The notes under the pieces were generated by a model that was given only the letters and a program-made list of their open reading frames with translations, made no database searches and had not been told where the DNA came from. A stretch of DNA of 64,000 bases from Microbulbifer agarilyticus. Lineage in GTDB: Bacteria > Pseudomonadota > Gammaproteobacteria > Pseudomonadales > Cellvibrionaceae. A program made the position numbers and the translations under genes. Location: the NCBI RefSeq assembly GCF_001999945.1, contig NZ_CP019650.1, positions 806,001 to 870,000 on the forward strand, read 5' to 3'. Below, in pieces: positions 8,659 to 18,541 of this stretch. Each line of letters starts with the position of its first letter. The first letter of the stretch is position 1.

Positions 8659-10251
8659 GTGAGTGTTGAAGCACCAGTAGAGCAAACCTACAGTAAGCGC
8701 GGTATGTGGACGGTGTTGGCGATGACGGCCATGTGTATGACCGTGGTCGCTTACAACACAACCGCCATTACCACGGTTATCCCAATGCTACGCAAAGACC
8801 TGGACCTCTCGCCCAGCGAGGTCCAGGGCATCATGGCGGTGTATATGGTGGCGACATCATCACTGATGCCGATCATGGGGCGCTGTGCTGATTTGTTCGG
8901 ACGCGTGCGTATCTTCGTCCTGGGTATGTTGACCTTTGCCTGTGGCTCGCTGCTTGTTGCCATCTCGACCGGTGGTACCGAAATGTTGCTCGGGCGCATG
9001 CTGCAGGGGTTCGGCGCTTCGTCCCTGTTCGGCACCTCGCTTTCCCTGCTGACTTCCGCGACTCCTCCCAAAAACCGACCGGTGATTGTCGGCGTATGGG
9101 GCGCCATGATTGCACTGGGGATGAGCCTTGGGCCAATTATCGGTGGTGCGCTTGGGCAGTACCTGAACTGGCGCTGGATCTTTTACATGGATCTTATTGT
9201 GCTTGGGTTGGCGCTTGTCCTTGTGCGCATTGTGTCGAGCAATAAATACGTGCCGGCAACACAAAGACTCAATAAATCGCTGGATATTCTCGGCGGGATT
9301 CTGCTGATTCTGACCTTGGGGCCGATTGCTTATGGCCTTGCGAATAGCTCGCTTGCAGGTTGGTCAAGCCCGGTAACTCTTGCCTCTATCGGTATCGGTC
9401 TGGTATCCGGTATTGCGTTTTGGTGGCGTGAGCAGCACTGCGAGAGTCCGCTACTGCACCTCGACTATTTTCGGCATCCGCGTTTTAAAATGGCGGCGCT
9501 GGGCATCTTTATCGCCGGTTTTAACCTGCTCGGTTTTTTCATCTTCTACAACCTTTTCGTGCAGTCCCCAGCTGCGTTCGGGATGAGCCCGGTTGAGGCC
9601 GGTGCTGCGGTTCTGCCGATGACCGCGGTTATGTTGGTCTTCTCTATTTGGGGGCCGAAGATCCTCGGGCCTTATAGTTACCGCTGGCCGATTACCGTTG
9701 GCATGCTGTGTCTGGCGCTTAGCGGGATTTTGTTGTCGACGGTGTCCAACGACTCTACTTACCGCGACACCTGGTGGATGCTACTGGTGACCGGGGTCGG
9801 CTTTGGTCTCACCATTCCGCTTTTGCCGCGTATCGGTTTGCGCCTCTGTGCGGAGGAGCATACCGGGCAGGCATCGGGCATGGTCAACGCCTGCCTGACC
9901 TTCGGTGCGTCGGTAGGCTCTGTGGTGGCCGGTGCGGCGCACGTGGCATCGATTCGAAAGCACCTGGAAACCGTACTACACGCGTTGCCGGGCAAGTCCG
10001 AGCAGCGGCATGAATTGGCACAAGCGCTCGCCAATGGATCCAACAGCGACATATTGACCAAGCTCGGAACGTTAAAACCCGAGACCAGCCACGCATTACA
10101 GCAGGCCCTGCGTGATGTACAGGACGATGCATTTGGTGCCGCGATGCTGACCTGCTCTGTGGTATCTATTGTCGGGGTGGTCATCGCGCTGTATTTGATG
10201 CGCGGTCCGGTGCCGGAGGAGGGGAGCGCGAAGGAGCTTTTGCGGCACTGA
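8659..10251 (+). CDS. DHA2-family MFS multidrug exporter
   Basis: This 530-residue major facilitator has about 14 hydrophobic segments. That number, and the resemblance to EmrB/QacA proteins, points to the DHA2 proton-antiporter family, which exports drugs or other amphipathic compounds. The GRCADLFGRVR loop between helices 2 and 3 is the classic MFS motif A. A large soluble loop near residues 420-490 precedes the last helix, as in QacA-like pumps. The start is GTG with a weak AGAGGT-like site. There is no adjacent membrane-fusion partner gene, so it probably works alone. It is followed by a strong terminator shared with the convergent peptidase gene. Confidence 0.85.
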   Translation: MSVEAPVEQTYSKRGMWTVLAMTAMCMTVVAYNTTAITTVIPMLRKDLDLSPSEVQGIMAVYMVATSSLMPIMGRCADLFGRVRIFVLGMLTFACGSLLVAISTGGTEMLLGRMLQGFGASSLFGTSLSLLTSATPPKNRPVIVGVWGAMIALGMSLGPIIGGALGQYLNWRWIFYMDLIVLGLALVLVRIVSSNKYVPATQRLNKSLDILGGILLILTLGPIAYGLANSSLAGWSSPVTLASIGIGLVSGIAFWWREQHCESPLLHLDYFRHPRFKMAALGIFIAGFNLLGFFIFYNLFVQSPAAFGMSPVEAGAAVLPMTAVMLVFSIWGPKILGPYSYRWPITVGMLCLALSGILLSTVSNDSTYRDTWWMLLVTGVGFGLTIPLLPRIGLRLCAEEHTGQASGMVNACLTFGASVGSVVAGAAHVASIRKHLETVLHALPGKSEQRHELAQALANGSNSDILTKLGTLKPETSHALQQALRDVQDDAFGAAMLTCSVVSIVGVVIALYLMRGPVPEEGSAKELLRH

Positions 10252-10291
10252 TCAAATATGAGAAAGATAATTGCAGTGTTAGTCACGATTT

Positions 10292-10325
10292 AATGAAAAG
10301 GCTCCCATCCGGGAGCCTTTTCATT
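10292..10325. terminator. Bidirectional intrinsic terminator
   Basis: A perfect 15-base inverted repeat (10292-10306 and 10311-10325) with a four-base loop has A-rich and T-rich outer ends. It lies between the convergent exporter and M1 peptidase genes and can serve both. Confidence 0.9.
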
Positions 10326-10347
10326 ACGAGTTGGATTCTATATGTGG

Positions 10348-13032
10348 TTACTCGAGTTCCGCTACATCCGTTCGCTCAGCAGAAATTGCTCGCTTGAACT
10401 CCTCGGACTTGGCGTCACGCAGCGCTATACACTGATCAATTATTTCAAGGCTTTGGTCAGCTGCCCTGGTTATGCCCGGAATTTTTTCTTCGGCTCCAGA
10501 GAAGAAACTGACGGCCTTTTCCCGTTGCGCTTCGTCACAGAATTGGTTTGCGGCAGATGCGGTGTAATGTTTGAATAGTCCACCGATGCCATCTACTACT
10601 AGATCAGTATTGGCTACCAAAAAGTCAAAGCTTCGGTCCTGCAAATCCCGGTTGTGTGGTAACACGAACACAATCATACGTGCTCTATCAAATCCGGATA
10701 GACGATCATCAAATAGTAATTCAGAGAATATGTGATCGATATACTGCTCATCTTTTGACTTTGATAGAGCATACAGAAGTCGGTCGCGAAGCAATTTATC
10801 TGATGTCGAAAGTGCAACATCCTCCATGCGTATAAGGACATCATAATCTGCCTTATTGGCGGTGCCGCGCAGTGCGACATTGATCCAGTCATCAGGCATA
10901 GACGATGTTTCTTCGCCGTCTTCAATTGAAACAAGATACTCTTGTCCCAGTTTATTGAGTGCTTCAACTACTTGCGTAGATCCAGCCTCCATCGCCATAA
11001 CATCAATGGTGTCCCGTCGATCCAGGCGTGTAAGAGGAGTATCCTCAGAAGAGTACTCCATGCGTAGATTGTCCAATCTTTGTGCATACATATCTTCGAC
11101 AAAAATGCGATAGTCGTCTGTGGCCTCTCCATCGAGTAAGCTTAAACGAAGTTTCGGTAGCACACTTGCCACAGAAGATGTCACTTCGTAACTCGAATGT
11201 TTTGCGAGTGCACGCAGTATGTCGACGTAGGCTCCCGATTTCAGTTTGCCCGCTTTGAAGGCCGACGTAGAACTGTCTGAGAGGTTTACTAATTCCGCCA
11301 CCGTCAGAGAATTCCGATGTGCCATTAGCTTGGCCCAGTTTTCGGCGTCAAGGTTCCAGCGGTAGTAGCCTGTGCTTCCGGCATTCGGCATCAGGTATTC
11401 GGGACAGGATGACAGTGCAAATTCGGTATTTCGTTCTGAAATCAGTTGGCAAGCTTCGCCGCTGTCTGTCTTGTAGCAGAATGGCAGCTGCCAAGTGGTA
11501 GCTACAGGATAGCTGGCGCCGAGAGGGCGATACCGCGATTGCCGGGCAGCTAATGTAGCGCCATTGTCCTCACATCTAACCTCGACATCGAGCATCGGTG
11601 CGCCGACTTCCGTAACAAAACTTTGCAATACCTGTTGTAGCCGCGGTTCTTTCGAGCCTGTCGCCATCGATTCGAAGAATTGTGAGGAGTTGGCGACGCT
11701 ATGTTCAAATCGCTGGATATGATGTCGTACACCTTCACGGAAACGCTCTTCACCCACAAAGGCCTCCACCATACTTAGCACGGCTGCGCCCTTGTTATAG
11801 GTCACTCCGTCAAAGGTTTTTCCTATCTCAGCATTGTCCAGGACAGGCTGCTGAATTTGACGTGTAGCTGCAGTCGAGTCTTGGTTAATTGTACCCAAAC
11901 TATCCTTTTGCTTGGCGATATCCATGCTGAGTTCCGGACGAACCGCATGGGCTACTTTGATCGATAGCCAGGAAGCAAAAGATTCGTTTAGCCAAATGTC
12001 TTCCCACCAGTGTGGAGTGACCAAATTTCCAAACCACATATGGGCGAGTTCGTGGGCGTGTACTTCATAAAACCACCTTAGCGATGCAGGGGTTGAGTGT
12101 TCGTTGACTAGTAGACCGCTTTCTCCATACACAATCGCTCCTGGATTTTCCATAGCGCCACCGAATTGTGGGTGCGCGATCAGGTCGATTTTTTCATAGG
12201 GATACGGTGTGCCGAAGTAATTCTCGAGCTCTTCCAGCAGAGGCTGAGTATTGCGCAGTGCATACTCGGCCTTGTCGCGTTTGCCTTTAGTCACAATGGC
12301 GCGGAGTGGTACTTCGTAATCACGCAACTCGGTCGCGGGAAGATTATCCCAATCGTAGATATCGAATGGGCCTACCGCGAAAGCCAGCAGGTAGGTTGGT
12401 AAAGGTTTAGTAGTGGCAAAAATATGTCGAATATTGCCTTCGTCTCCTGATACCTCATTCATAACTGGAGTATTGAAGATAACCACATTTTTATCGGCAG
12501 AGGTTACCTCAACCAAGAAGGGTGTTTTGAACTGGGGATCATCAAACCCAGGGAATACTCGGCGCGCATCGATGGCCTGCATCTGCGAGAAAACATAGTG
12601 CTCTCCGTTTTCCTCAATACTGTGGAGCGCTGCGGATGATTTACTAAACGGAGCCGTGTAGTTGAATCGCAATTCACCAGTACCGGATACTTGGGTGGAA
12701 AAAGATACGCTGGAAACCCCCAATCTGTTGGCTTGTTCATACGAGCCGACGAAAGTCTGCTCTCCCTGCGCAAATGTGACTGAGTTCACCTGTAAGTCCT
12801 GGCCGTGCAACCAGATTTTGTTCGTCGCTTTCTCAATGTTGACCGATATCCGTGCTATACCGGAGAACTCGGCCTGTTCCGGTTGGATGTTTAGCGATAG
12901 GAAATATTCTTGTGGTTGGACATTGGTGCCAAGACTGCCTAATGGCATGGGCTCTTCGTAGGCTTCCTTTTCGGGGCTGCAGCCGGCAAAGGTAAAAATG
13001 AGCACCATTAGAAGTGCAACTCGGGTTCGCAT
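10348..13032 (-). CDS. M1-family aminopeptidase lipoprotein
   Basis: This is a gluzincin aminopeptidase that removes N-terminal residues from peptides. The lipobox TFAGC at residues 14-18 predicts lipidation, so it would sit on a membrane facing the periplasm or the outside. The substrate-binding GAMEN motif is at residues 292-296. The zinc site HELAH is at 327-331, with the third ligand Glu350 (WLNES) at the standard 18-residue spacing. The C-terminal half is a long helical region like the ERAP1-type domain. At 894 residues the length is normal. The start at 13032 has GGGAGAG five bases upstream. It probably helps digest external protein for nutrition, together with other peptidases in this window. 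Confidence 0.93.
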   Translation of the reverse strand: MRTRVALLMVLIFTFAGCSPEKEAYEEPMPLGSLGTNVQPQEYFLSLNIQPEQAEFSGIARISVNIEKATNKIWLHGQDLQVNSVTFAQGEQTFVGSYEQANRLGVSSVSFSTQVSGTGELRFNYTAPFSKSSAALHSIEENGEHYVFSQMQAIDARRVFPGFDDPQFKTPFLVEVTSADKNVVIFNTPVMNEVSGDEGNIRHIFATTKPLPTYLLAFAVGPFDIYDWDNLPATELRDYEVPLRAIVTKGKRDKAEYALRNTQPLLEELENYFGTPYPYEKIDLIAHPQFGGAMENPGAIVYGESGLLVNEHSTPASLRWFYEVHAHELAHMWFGNLVTPHWWEDIWLNESFASWLSIKVAHAVRPELSMDIAKQKDSLGTINQDSTAATRQIQQPVLDNAEIGKTFDGVTYNKGAAVLSMVEAFVGEERFREGVRHHIQRFEHSVANSSQFFESMATGSKEPRLQQVLQSFVTEVGAPMLDVEVRCEDNGATLAARQSRYRPLGASYPVATTWQLPFCYKTDSGEACQLISERNTEFALSSCPEYLMPNAGSTGYYRWNLDAENWAKLMAHRNSLTVAELVNLSDSSTSAFKAGKLKSGAYVDILRALAKHSSYEVTSSVASVLPKLRLSLLDGEATDDYRIFVEDMYAQRLDNLRMEYSSEDTPLTRLDRRDTIDVMAMEAGSTQVVEALNKLGQEYLVSIEDGEETSSMPDDWINVALRGTANKADYDVLIRMEDVALSTSDKLLRDRLLYALSKSKDEQYIDHIFSELLFDDRLSGFDRARMIVFVLPHNRDLQDRSFDFLVANTDLVVDGIGGLFKHYTASAANQFCDEAQREKAVSFFSGAEEKIPGITRAADQSLEIIDQCIALRDAKSEEFKRAISAERTDVAELE

Positions 13033-13117
13033 TGCGTCTCTCCCTGTTTTTTCTGGTTAATGATTTACCTCTCTACTTCTATAAACAGCGCTTTATTAAC
13101 CTTTATTTTATCCAAGC

Positions 13118-13163
13118 GCGCAATTACACGTGGTTGCATACTTGTACCCGTGTGTAATTGCGC
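13118..13163. repeat. 12-base inverted repeat in a divergent promoter region
   Basis: GCGCAATTACAC at 13118-13129 and its exact complement at 13152-13163 are separated by 22 bases. The repeat lies between the divergent M1 peptidase and aldo/keto reductase genes. It could be a pair of half-sites for a regulator. No protein partner is evident. Confidence 0.5.
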
Positions 13164-13334
13164 ACATTGTCGTCAAGGCTCTCTTCACATTTATTAGTGT
13201 GCAATGACTCATAAGGGCTAACGTGCGCCGTTGAAATCGAATGGCCTTGCGGGTGGTTTATGCTTTCTATAAGCAGGCATGTGATGCGTGAAGGAATTAC
13301 TCGGGGTTAATACACAGGGTGAGGGAGGTATGCT

Positions 13335-14288
13335 ATGGCGACAAATCGAGAAATTGGCAAGACGGGGCTGAAAGTACCATCCATCTGTTTTGGCTCAACA
13401 GGCCTGGGCAGTATTCCCGATTTATACGGTTATGAGGTGGAAGAAGCCCGCGCACTGGATACCATACGCGCGATCCTCGAGCGGCCAGATGGCTTTATCG
13501 ATACCGCACCTGTCTACGCGATGGGGCGTAGCGAGGAGCGTATTGGCAAGGTGGTCAGCGAGCTCGGCGGTTGGCCGGAGGGCAGGGTGCTGGCGACCAA
13601 GCTGGATATGGACGGTGAAAGCCGCGTTTTTGATGGCCATCAGGCGCGCAAGTCGTTCGAACAAAGTCTCGAGGCGCTGTGTGTCGACCGCGTGGATATT
13701 CTGTATGTGCACGATGTGGAGTACGCCGCGGATCTATCGGATGTCACCCGCGAAGGCGGCGCGCTGGATGTATTGTTCAAACTCAAAGAGGAAGGCCTGG
13801 CGACTGCGGTGGGCCTTGCGGCGGGTAATATCGATGTGATGACGCCGATCGTGCGCGACCGTGACTTCGATGCGCTGCTCACCCATAACCGGCATACACT
13901 GGTGAACAACAACGCGGCACCAATGATTGAACTGGCCAAATCAAAGGGCATCTCGGTACTTAACGCGGCGCCTTTTGGTGGCGGCATATTGTCAAAAGGC
14001 AGTTCTGTTCAGAATCATTACGCCTATCGCGAGGCCGACGAGAAGACGCTGGCATTAGTGGGGGCGGTCGAAGAGATCTGTGTCCGTCACGATGTGCCGC
14101 TGGGCGCGGTCGCCCTGCAATCCTCGCTGAGGGACCCGGATATTACGTCCACCGTGTGTGGGGTGAGCTGGCCTGAGCATGTGCGCCAGGCCTATGAGTG
14201 GGCCGACTGGCCTATCGATGATGCAGTTTGGCAGGAGCTTGCCAAGATCAAACCTTCCGATGCCAATCCAGAGGCTGTGACAGGCTGA
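13335..14288 (+). CDS. Aldo/keto reductase
   Basis: This is a 317-residue NAD(P)H-dependent TIM-barrel oxidoreductase. It begins with the family signature REIGKTGLKVPSICFG. The catalytic Asp and Tyr fall in FIDTAPVY (D56, Y61), the Lys in LATKLD and the His in YVHDVE. It resembles the group containing L-fucose dehydrogenase and pyridoxal 4-dehydrogenase, so a sugar or aldehyde substrate is likely, but none is defined. The start has a strong GGGAGG site six bases upstream. It is convergent with the TetR gene, with only 17 bases between the two. Confidence 0.85.
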   Translation: MATNREIGKTGLKVPSICFGSTGLGSIPDLYGYEVEEARALDTIRAILERPDGFIDTAPVYAMGRSEERIGKVVSELGGWPEGRVLATKLDMDGESRVFDGHQARKSFEQSLEALCVDRVDILYVHDVEYAADLSDVTREGGALDVLFKLKEEGLATAVGLAAGNIDVMTPIVRDRDFDALLTHNRHTLVNNNAAPMIELAKSKGISVLNAAPFGGGILSKGSSVQNHYAYREADEKTLALVGAVEEICVRHDVPLGAVALQSSLRDPDITSTVCGVSWPEHVRQAYEWADWPIDDAVWQELAKIKPSDANPEAVTG

Positions 14289-14305
14289 TGTAGTGATACC
14301 ACGCC

Positions 14306-14929
14306 CTAGGTGCTGGCTTTCTTGGTGTATTGCTGCAGGAAGGTTGTGAGTGCGGTATCCACCACCCGTGTCTCTTCATTTCGGGCAAGCCTGGGTGCCC
14401 CAGTAAGCAGTTGTGGCCAGAAGGCAAAGGTGTCCAGGATTCCCTGAATATGCCGACCGGCATACATCACATCCTTCTTCTCCAGGCGGCCATCTACGGC
14501 CGCCGCTTCCAACCAGTGCAACAGCGGCCCCGGTGTGGCATTCAGTAACTCGGTTAGTTGTTGCGCGCGCTCCGGGTCGGCCAATACCTCGGGGATACCG
14601 ATACGCGCGAGTGTGACGTAGGCAGGGTCTGCAAGGATCTCCAGCTTCGCATGTAGCAGTGAACGCAGCTGCGGCTCCAGCGGCGTATCGGGCTGGTAAG
14701 TCTGGTTTACCTGCGCCACGCATCGTTCCGCCAATCCTCCCAACACGTGCGCAAACAGCACCTCTTTGGTGGGGAAGTGCCGGTACAGGGTCCGCTTGGA
14801 TACCTCCGCTTGTTCCGCCACCTGGTGCATGGCCGTGGTCGCGAAACCTTTCTTCAGGAACAGGTCGTGGGCGGTGTCCAGAATCTGTTGTCGCTTCTGC
14901 TCAGAAACTTTCACTGTCTCAACTCTCAT
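14306..14929 (-). CDS. TetR-family transcriptional regulator
   Basis: This 207-residue protein has an N-terminal helix-turn-helix domain in residues 10-60, with the typical TetR sequence VSKRTLYRHFPTKEVLF as the recognition helix region. The C-terminal domain would bind a small-molecule inducer. Palindromic sites sit directly upstream of its start and upstream of the divergent M20 peptidase gene. It likely represses itself and possibly that peptidase operon. The inducer is unknown. Confidence 0.9.
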   Translation of the reverse strand: MRVETVKVSEQKRQQILDTAHDLFLKKGFATTAMHQVAEQAEVSKRTLYRHFPTKEVLFAHVLGGLAERCVAQVNQTYQPDTPLEPQLRSLLHAKLEILADPAYVTLARIGIPEVLADPERAQQLTELLNATPGPLLHWLEAAAVDGRLEKKDVMYAGRHIQGILDTFAFWPQLLTGAPRLARNEETRVVDTALTTFLQQYTKKAST

Positions 14930-14934
14930 TAGTT

Positions 14935-14970
14935 ACGCCTGTGTATCACAACGATGGCTTACACAGGCGT
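14935..14970. promoter_or_regulatory. 11-base inverted repeat, candidate TetR operator
   Basis: ACGCCTGTGTA at 14935-14945 and its exact complement at 14960-14970 surround a 14-base spacer. The repeat begins six bases upstream of the TetR start codon, a usual place for an autoregulatory operator. Confidence 0.5.
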
Positions 14971-15038
14971 GGCGCAAGTATCCGTCGGACCCTGCGGTAT
15001 ATCGCTAAGATCGGAGGTTAGAGCGTTGCAAGCCAAAG

Positions 15039-15056
15039 GTAAACACCTGTGTTTAC
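15039..15056. promoter_or_regulatory. 18-base palindrome, candidate TetR operator
   Basis: GTAAACAC and GTGTTTAC flank CT in a perfect palindrome. It shares CCTGTGT with the repeat next to the TetR gene. It lies 58 bases upstream of the M20 peptidase start, so it may control that operon. Confidence 0.5.
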
Positions 15057-15113
15057 TTTTTCTCGGGCTTGACGCAATATGGCCTGAAGCTGAATTTGGG
15101 GCAGAATCGAGTC

Positions 15114-16622
15114 ATGAAAAAGCGAATAGTTGGCCTGCTGGGGGCGGGCATTGTGCTGGTGGTGGCAATTGCCAGTGTCCGCGCGGTATTGGTGTATCCA
15201 GACCGGCAGTTAGTAATCAAAAATCCACAGCCACCGCTTGCGCTGAATGCGGAGCAAGCAGCGCAGCGTCTAGCGGATGTCATCCGCTTTCCAACCATTA
15301 CCCAGGATGAAGCGCCATACCTGGAGCCGCAGCCATTTATCGATTTTCACCACTATCTGGAAGCGCAATACCCCGCGGTGACTGCGTTTGCTACACGCCA
15401 TGTGTTTAACGAATACTCTCTGGTGTATGAGTTCCCCGGCACCAATCCAGAGCTGAAGCCCATTCTGTTGATGGGGCATATGGATGTGGTCTCTGTGGAT
15501 GAGGACACCTTGTCCGACTGGACGCACCCGCCGTTTGCCGGCGTTATCAGCGATGGCCAGATCTGGGGCCGCGGTGCCATCGATAATAAAGCCAGTGTGA
15601 TGGCATTGATGGAGGCCATGGAGCACCTGCTGCAAACCGGCGCGCTGCCCGAGCGCAGTATCTTTTTCTCCTTTGGCCACGATGAAGAAATCGGCGGTAA
15701 AAACGGCGCTGCAGAAATTGCGCGCTACTTTGCCAGTCGCGAGCTTAATTTCGAATTTGTGCTGGATGAGGGCGGTGCAATTACCGAGGGCCTGATGCCG
15801 GGCTTCGAGCAGCCGATAGCCGTCATTGGCGTTGCCGAGAAAGGCTTTGTGAATGTGCGATTGGTAGTGGAACAGCCCGGGGGCCATTCATCCAAGCCGC
15901 CCGCCAGCACCGGCGCTGGTATTCTGGCGCGCGCGATTGTGAACTTGGAAGAAAACCAATTCCCCACCACGCTCAAGTTTACCAATATGACATTTGATGC
16001 GGTTGGCCACTACGCAGGCTTTGGTGCCCGCTTTGGCATGGCAAACCAGTGGCTGACTGGCCCAATGGTTGAATCCGCGATCCTCGCTAACGAGAGCAGT
16101 GCCTCCGGCATTCGCACCTCGACCGCTGCCACCATGCTCAAAGGCAGCAGCAAGTCCAATATCCTGCCGACCCGCGCCAGTGCGGTGGTGAACTTCCGCA
16201 TTATGCCCGGCGAAACAGCCGAGTCCGTCGTCGCGCGGGTGCGTTCGATCATCGACGATCCCCGAGTTTCCATTGAGCCGTTCATGGCCAGTAACCCATC
16301 GGCAGTGTCGAGCACCGATGCCTACGGCTACCGACTGATCGAAAAGAACATCCGTGAGTTGGATCCGAATGTGCTGGTAGCTCCGTATCTGGTACAAGGT
16401 GGTACCGACTCCAAACATTTCTATGGTTTGTCGGATGCGGTATACCGCTTCTTGATGGTGCGCGTTACCCCCGAAACGGTAAATACTTTCCACGGTATCG
16501 ATGAGCGACTAGGCGTGGAAGATTACGCGAACGGTATTCGCTTTTTTGTCATGCTGCTTGAGCAGTCGTCTTTTCCCGATAAAGACCAGCGCGGTGGCGA
16601 AGCCACGGCAAAAGCTCACTAA
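15114..16622 (+). CDS. M20-family zinc carboxypeptidase, membrane-anchored
   Basis: This is a peptidase of the M20 family, close to the CPS1/carboxypeptidase S group, which cleaves small peptides or N-acyl amino acids. The ATG at 15114 is chosen because it opens a signal anchor (VGLLGAGIVLVVAIASV). Catalytic motifs are GHMDVV with the first metal ligand, GRGAIDNKA with the bridging Asp, and HDEEIGG with the catalytic Glu. A dimerisation domain follows, and HGIDER near the end supplies the last metal ligand. From this start it is 502 residues, normal for the family. It precedes the DUF885 gene by 42 bases and is likely co-transcribed with it. Confidence 0.88.
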   Translation: MKKRIVGLLGAGIVLVVAIASVRAVLVYPDRQLVIKNPQPPLALNAEQAAQRLADVIRFPTITQDEAPYLEPQPFIDFHHYLEAQYPAVTAFATRHVFNEYSLVYEFPGTNPELKPILLMGHMDVVSVDEDTLSDWTHPPFAGVISDGQIWGRGAIDNKASVMALMEAMEHLLQTGALPERSIFFSFGHDEEIGGKNGAAEIARYFASRELNFEFVLDEGGAITEGLMPGFEQPIAVIGVAEKGFVNVRLVVEQPGGHSSKPPASTGAGILARAIVNLEENQFPTTLKFTNMTFDAVGHYAGFGARFGMANQWLTGPMVESAILANESSASGIRTSTAATMLKGSSKSNILPTRASAVVNFRIMPGETAESVVARVRSIIDDPRVSIEPFMASNPSAVSSTDAYGYRLIEKNIRELDPNVLVAPYLVQGGTDSKHFYGLSDAVYRFLMVRVTPETVNTFHGIDERLGVEDYANGIRFFVMLLEQSSFPDKDQRGGEATAKAH

Positions 16623-16664
16623 ATAAAACCCAAAAACGAAAACGGATAACAGAGGTTATAGATT

Positions 16665-18485
16665 GTGAAAAAAATCCTAAAGTACACCGGTGGCACTTTG
16701 CTCGCCGCCATCGTCGCAGCCGGTGGTATTGCCACGCATGAAGTGGTCGCGGAGAAACCCTTTTCCTTCCGTGTGTTTATCGATCGCCCGCTAGTGAGCA
16801 TGGCATTTGACAGCCCAGAGATGCTGACCTCCCTCGGCTTTCTCGAGTCCATGGGAATCAAAGGCCACAACGCTCGCCTGGACGAAACAGATCCCGAAAA
16901 AACCGCACAGATGTTTGCCGACTTTAAACAGTTTCGCGCGACACTGGATCGCTATGAGGGACTGGACGAAAACGAAGAATTGACCCGCGACATCGCCACA
17001 TATCTCGCAGATATGATCATTGCTGTGGAGCCTTATCGCTACCACACCTACCCGGTGAATCAGCTGTTCGGTGTGCAGAATGGCTATCCAAGCTTCATGG
17101 AAGCGCAGCATCGTGTGGAAGACCTTGAAGACGCACAGAACTATCTGTCACGCCTGCAGGCAGTGGAGTCGAAATTCGGTGCGCAACTGGCGGACCTCAA
17201 GGTGCGTGAAAAGCGCGGCATCGTTCCCCCGCGCTTCGTGATTGATCGCGTGCTCGATGAGATGCGCGGTTTTGTGGAAACGCCGGCGCAAGAGAATATT
17301 CTCTATACCGCACTGGTGAAAAAGCTCGATGAAGCCGAAGATATTGACGCGGAAGCCGGGGTGCAGATTCTTGCCACCGCCGAGCAGCACATCGAGCAGT
17401 ATGTGTATCCCGCCTATCAGGACATGATTGGTTATTTCTCCAACCTTTCAGACCGCGCTGGCAATGACCACGGCTACTGGCACCTACCCGAGGGCGAAGA
17501 GGTCTACAAACTCGCTCTGAAAATGTTTACCACCACCGACTACACCCCGGATCAAATCCATGAACTGGGCCTGTCCGAGGTGCAGCGTATTCAATCGGAA
17601 ATTCTCACCATCTTGAATGGCGAGGGTTTCGATACCTCCGTTGGCTTCACCGCGACCATGGCAGACCTCGCCGCGCGTCCAGAGTTTTATTATGAGGACA
17701 CTGAGGAAGGCCGTGCGCAGATTCTGGAGGACTACCAAAAGATCCTCGACGAAATTGATGCGGGCATCGATGGTGCCTTCCGTGTGCGCCCTAAGGCGGG
17801 CATGGAAGTAGTGCGTATTCCTGAATTCAAGGAGAAGACCGCACCGGGTGCTTACTACGAACAGCCGGCACTGGATGGCAGCCGCCCCGGTCGCTTCTTT
17901 GCCAACCTGTACGATATCAAGGCCACTCCGAAATATGGCATGCGCACGCTTGCCTATCACGAGGGTATCCCTGGGCATCACTTCCAGATCGCCATCGCCA
18001 TGGAGCTAGAAGGTATGCCATTCATGCGCCGCATGGCCCCGTTTACCGCCTACATCGAAGGCTGGGCCCTATATGCGGAGCAGGTTGCGTGGGAACTCGG
18101 CTATCAGGATAACCCCTACGACAACGTGGGCCGTTTAGTCGGCGAGCTGTTCCGCGCGGTGCGCCTGGTTGTCGATACCGGTATTCACCACAAGCGCTGG
18201 ACCCGTGAGCAGGGCATCGAATACATGCTGGCCAATACCGGTATGGCGGAGAGCGATGTGGTCTCCGAAATCGAGCGCTATATCGTTATGCCCGGCCAGG
18301 CGACCTCGTACAAGATCGGTATGATCAAGATTCTGGAGTTGCGTGAGAAAGCCATGCAAGAACTGGGTGACCAGTTTGATCTGCGCGACTTCCACGATGT
18401 AGTGTTGAAGAATGGTGCGGTGCCGCTGGATATTCTGGAGAAGATTGTTGACCGGTATATTGCAGAAACCAAAAGCACTGTTTAG
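16665..18485 (+). CDS. DUF885-family protein, probable secreted metallopeptidase
   Basis: This 606-residue protein belongs to the DUF885 family. It carries a YHEGIPGHHFQ motif near residues 430-440, an HExxxHH-type metal site that suggests peptidase activity. An N-terminal hydrophobic stretch (YTGGTLLAAIVAAGGIA) acts as a signal or anchor. The start is GTG with an AGAGGT site upstream. It follows the M20 peptidase gene closely, so the two may act in sequence on peptides outside the cytoplasm. The exact reaction of this family is poorly defined. Peptidase function is inferred from the motif and from context. Confidence 0.85.
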   Translation: MKKILKYTGGTLLAAIVAAGGIATHEVVAEKPFSFRVFIDRPLVSMAFDSPEMLTSLGFLESMGIKGHNARLDETDPEKTAQMFADFKQFRATLDRYEGLDENEELTRDIATYLADMIIAVEPYRYHTYPVNQLFGVQNGYPSFMEAQHRVEDLEDAQNYLSRLQAVESKFGAQLADLKVREKRGIVPPRFVIDRVLDEMRGFVETPAQENILYTALVKKLDEAEDIDAEAGVQILATAEQHIEQYVYPAYQDMIGYFSNLSDRAGNDHGYWHLPEGEEVYKLALKMFTTTDYTPDQIHELGLSEVQRIQSEILTILNGEGFDTSVGFTATMADLAARPEFYYEDTEEGRAQILEDYQKILDEIDAGIDGAFRVRPKAGMEVVRIPEFKEKTAPGAYYEQPALDGSRPGRFFANLYDIKATPKYGMRTLAYHEGIPGHHFQIAIAMELEGMPFMRRMAPFTAYIEGWALYAEQVAWELGYQDNPYDNVGRLVGELFRAVRLVVDTGIHHKRWTREQGIEYMLANTGMAESDVVSEIERYIVMPGQATSYKIGMIKILELREKAMQELGDQFDLRDFHDVVLKNGAVPLDILEKIVDRYIAETKSTV

Positions 18486-18541
18486 GTGGCCTCTATCCGG
18501 TGACCGAAGTTGGTGACTGGTACAAAGTAGCGTGGATTACG

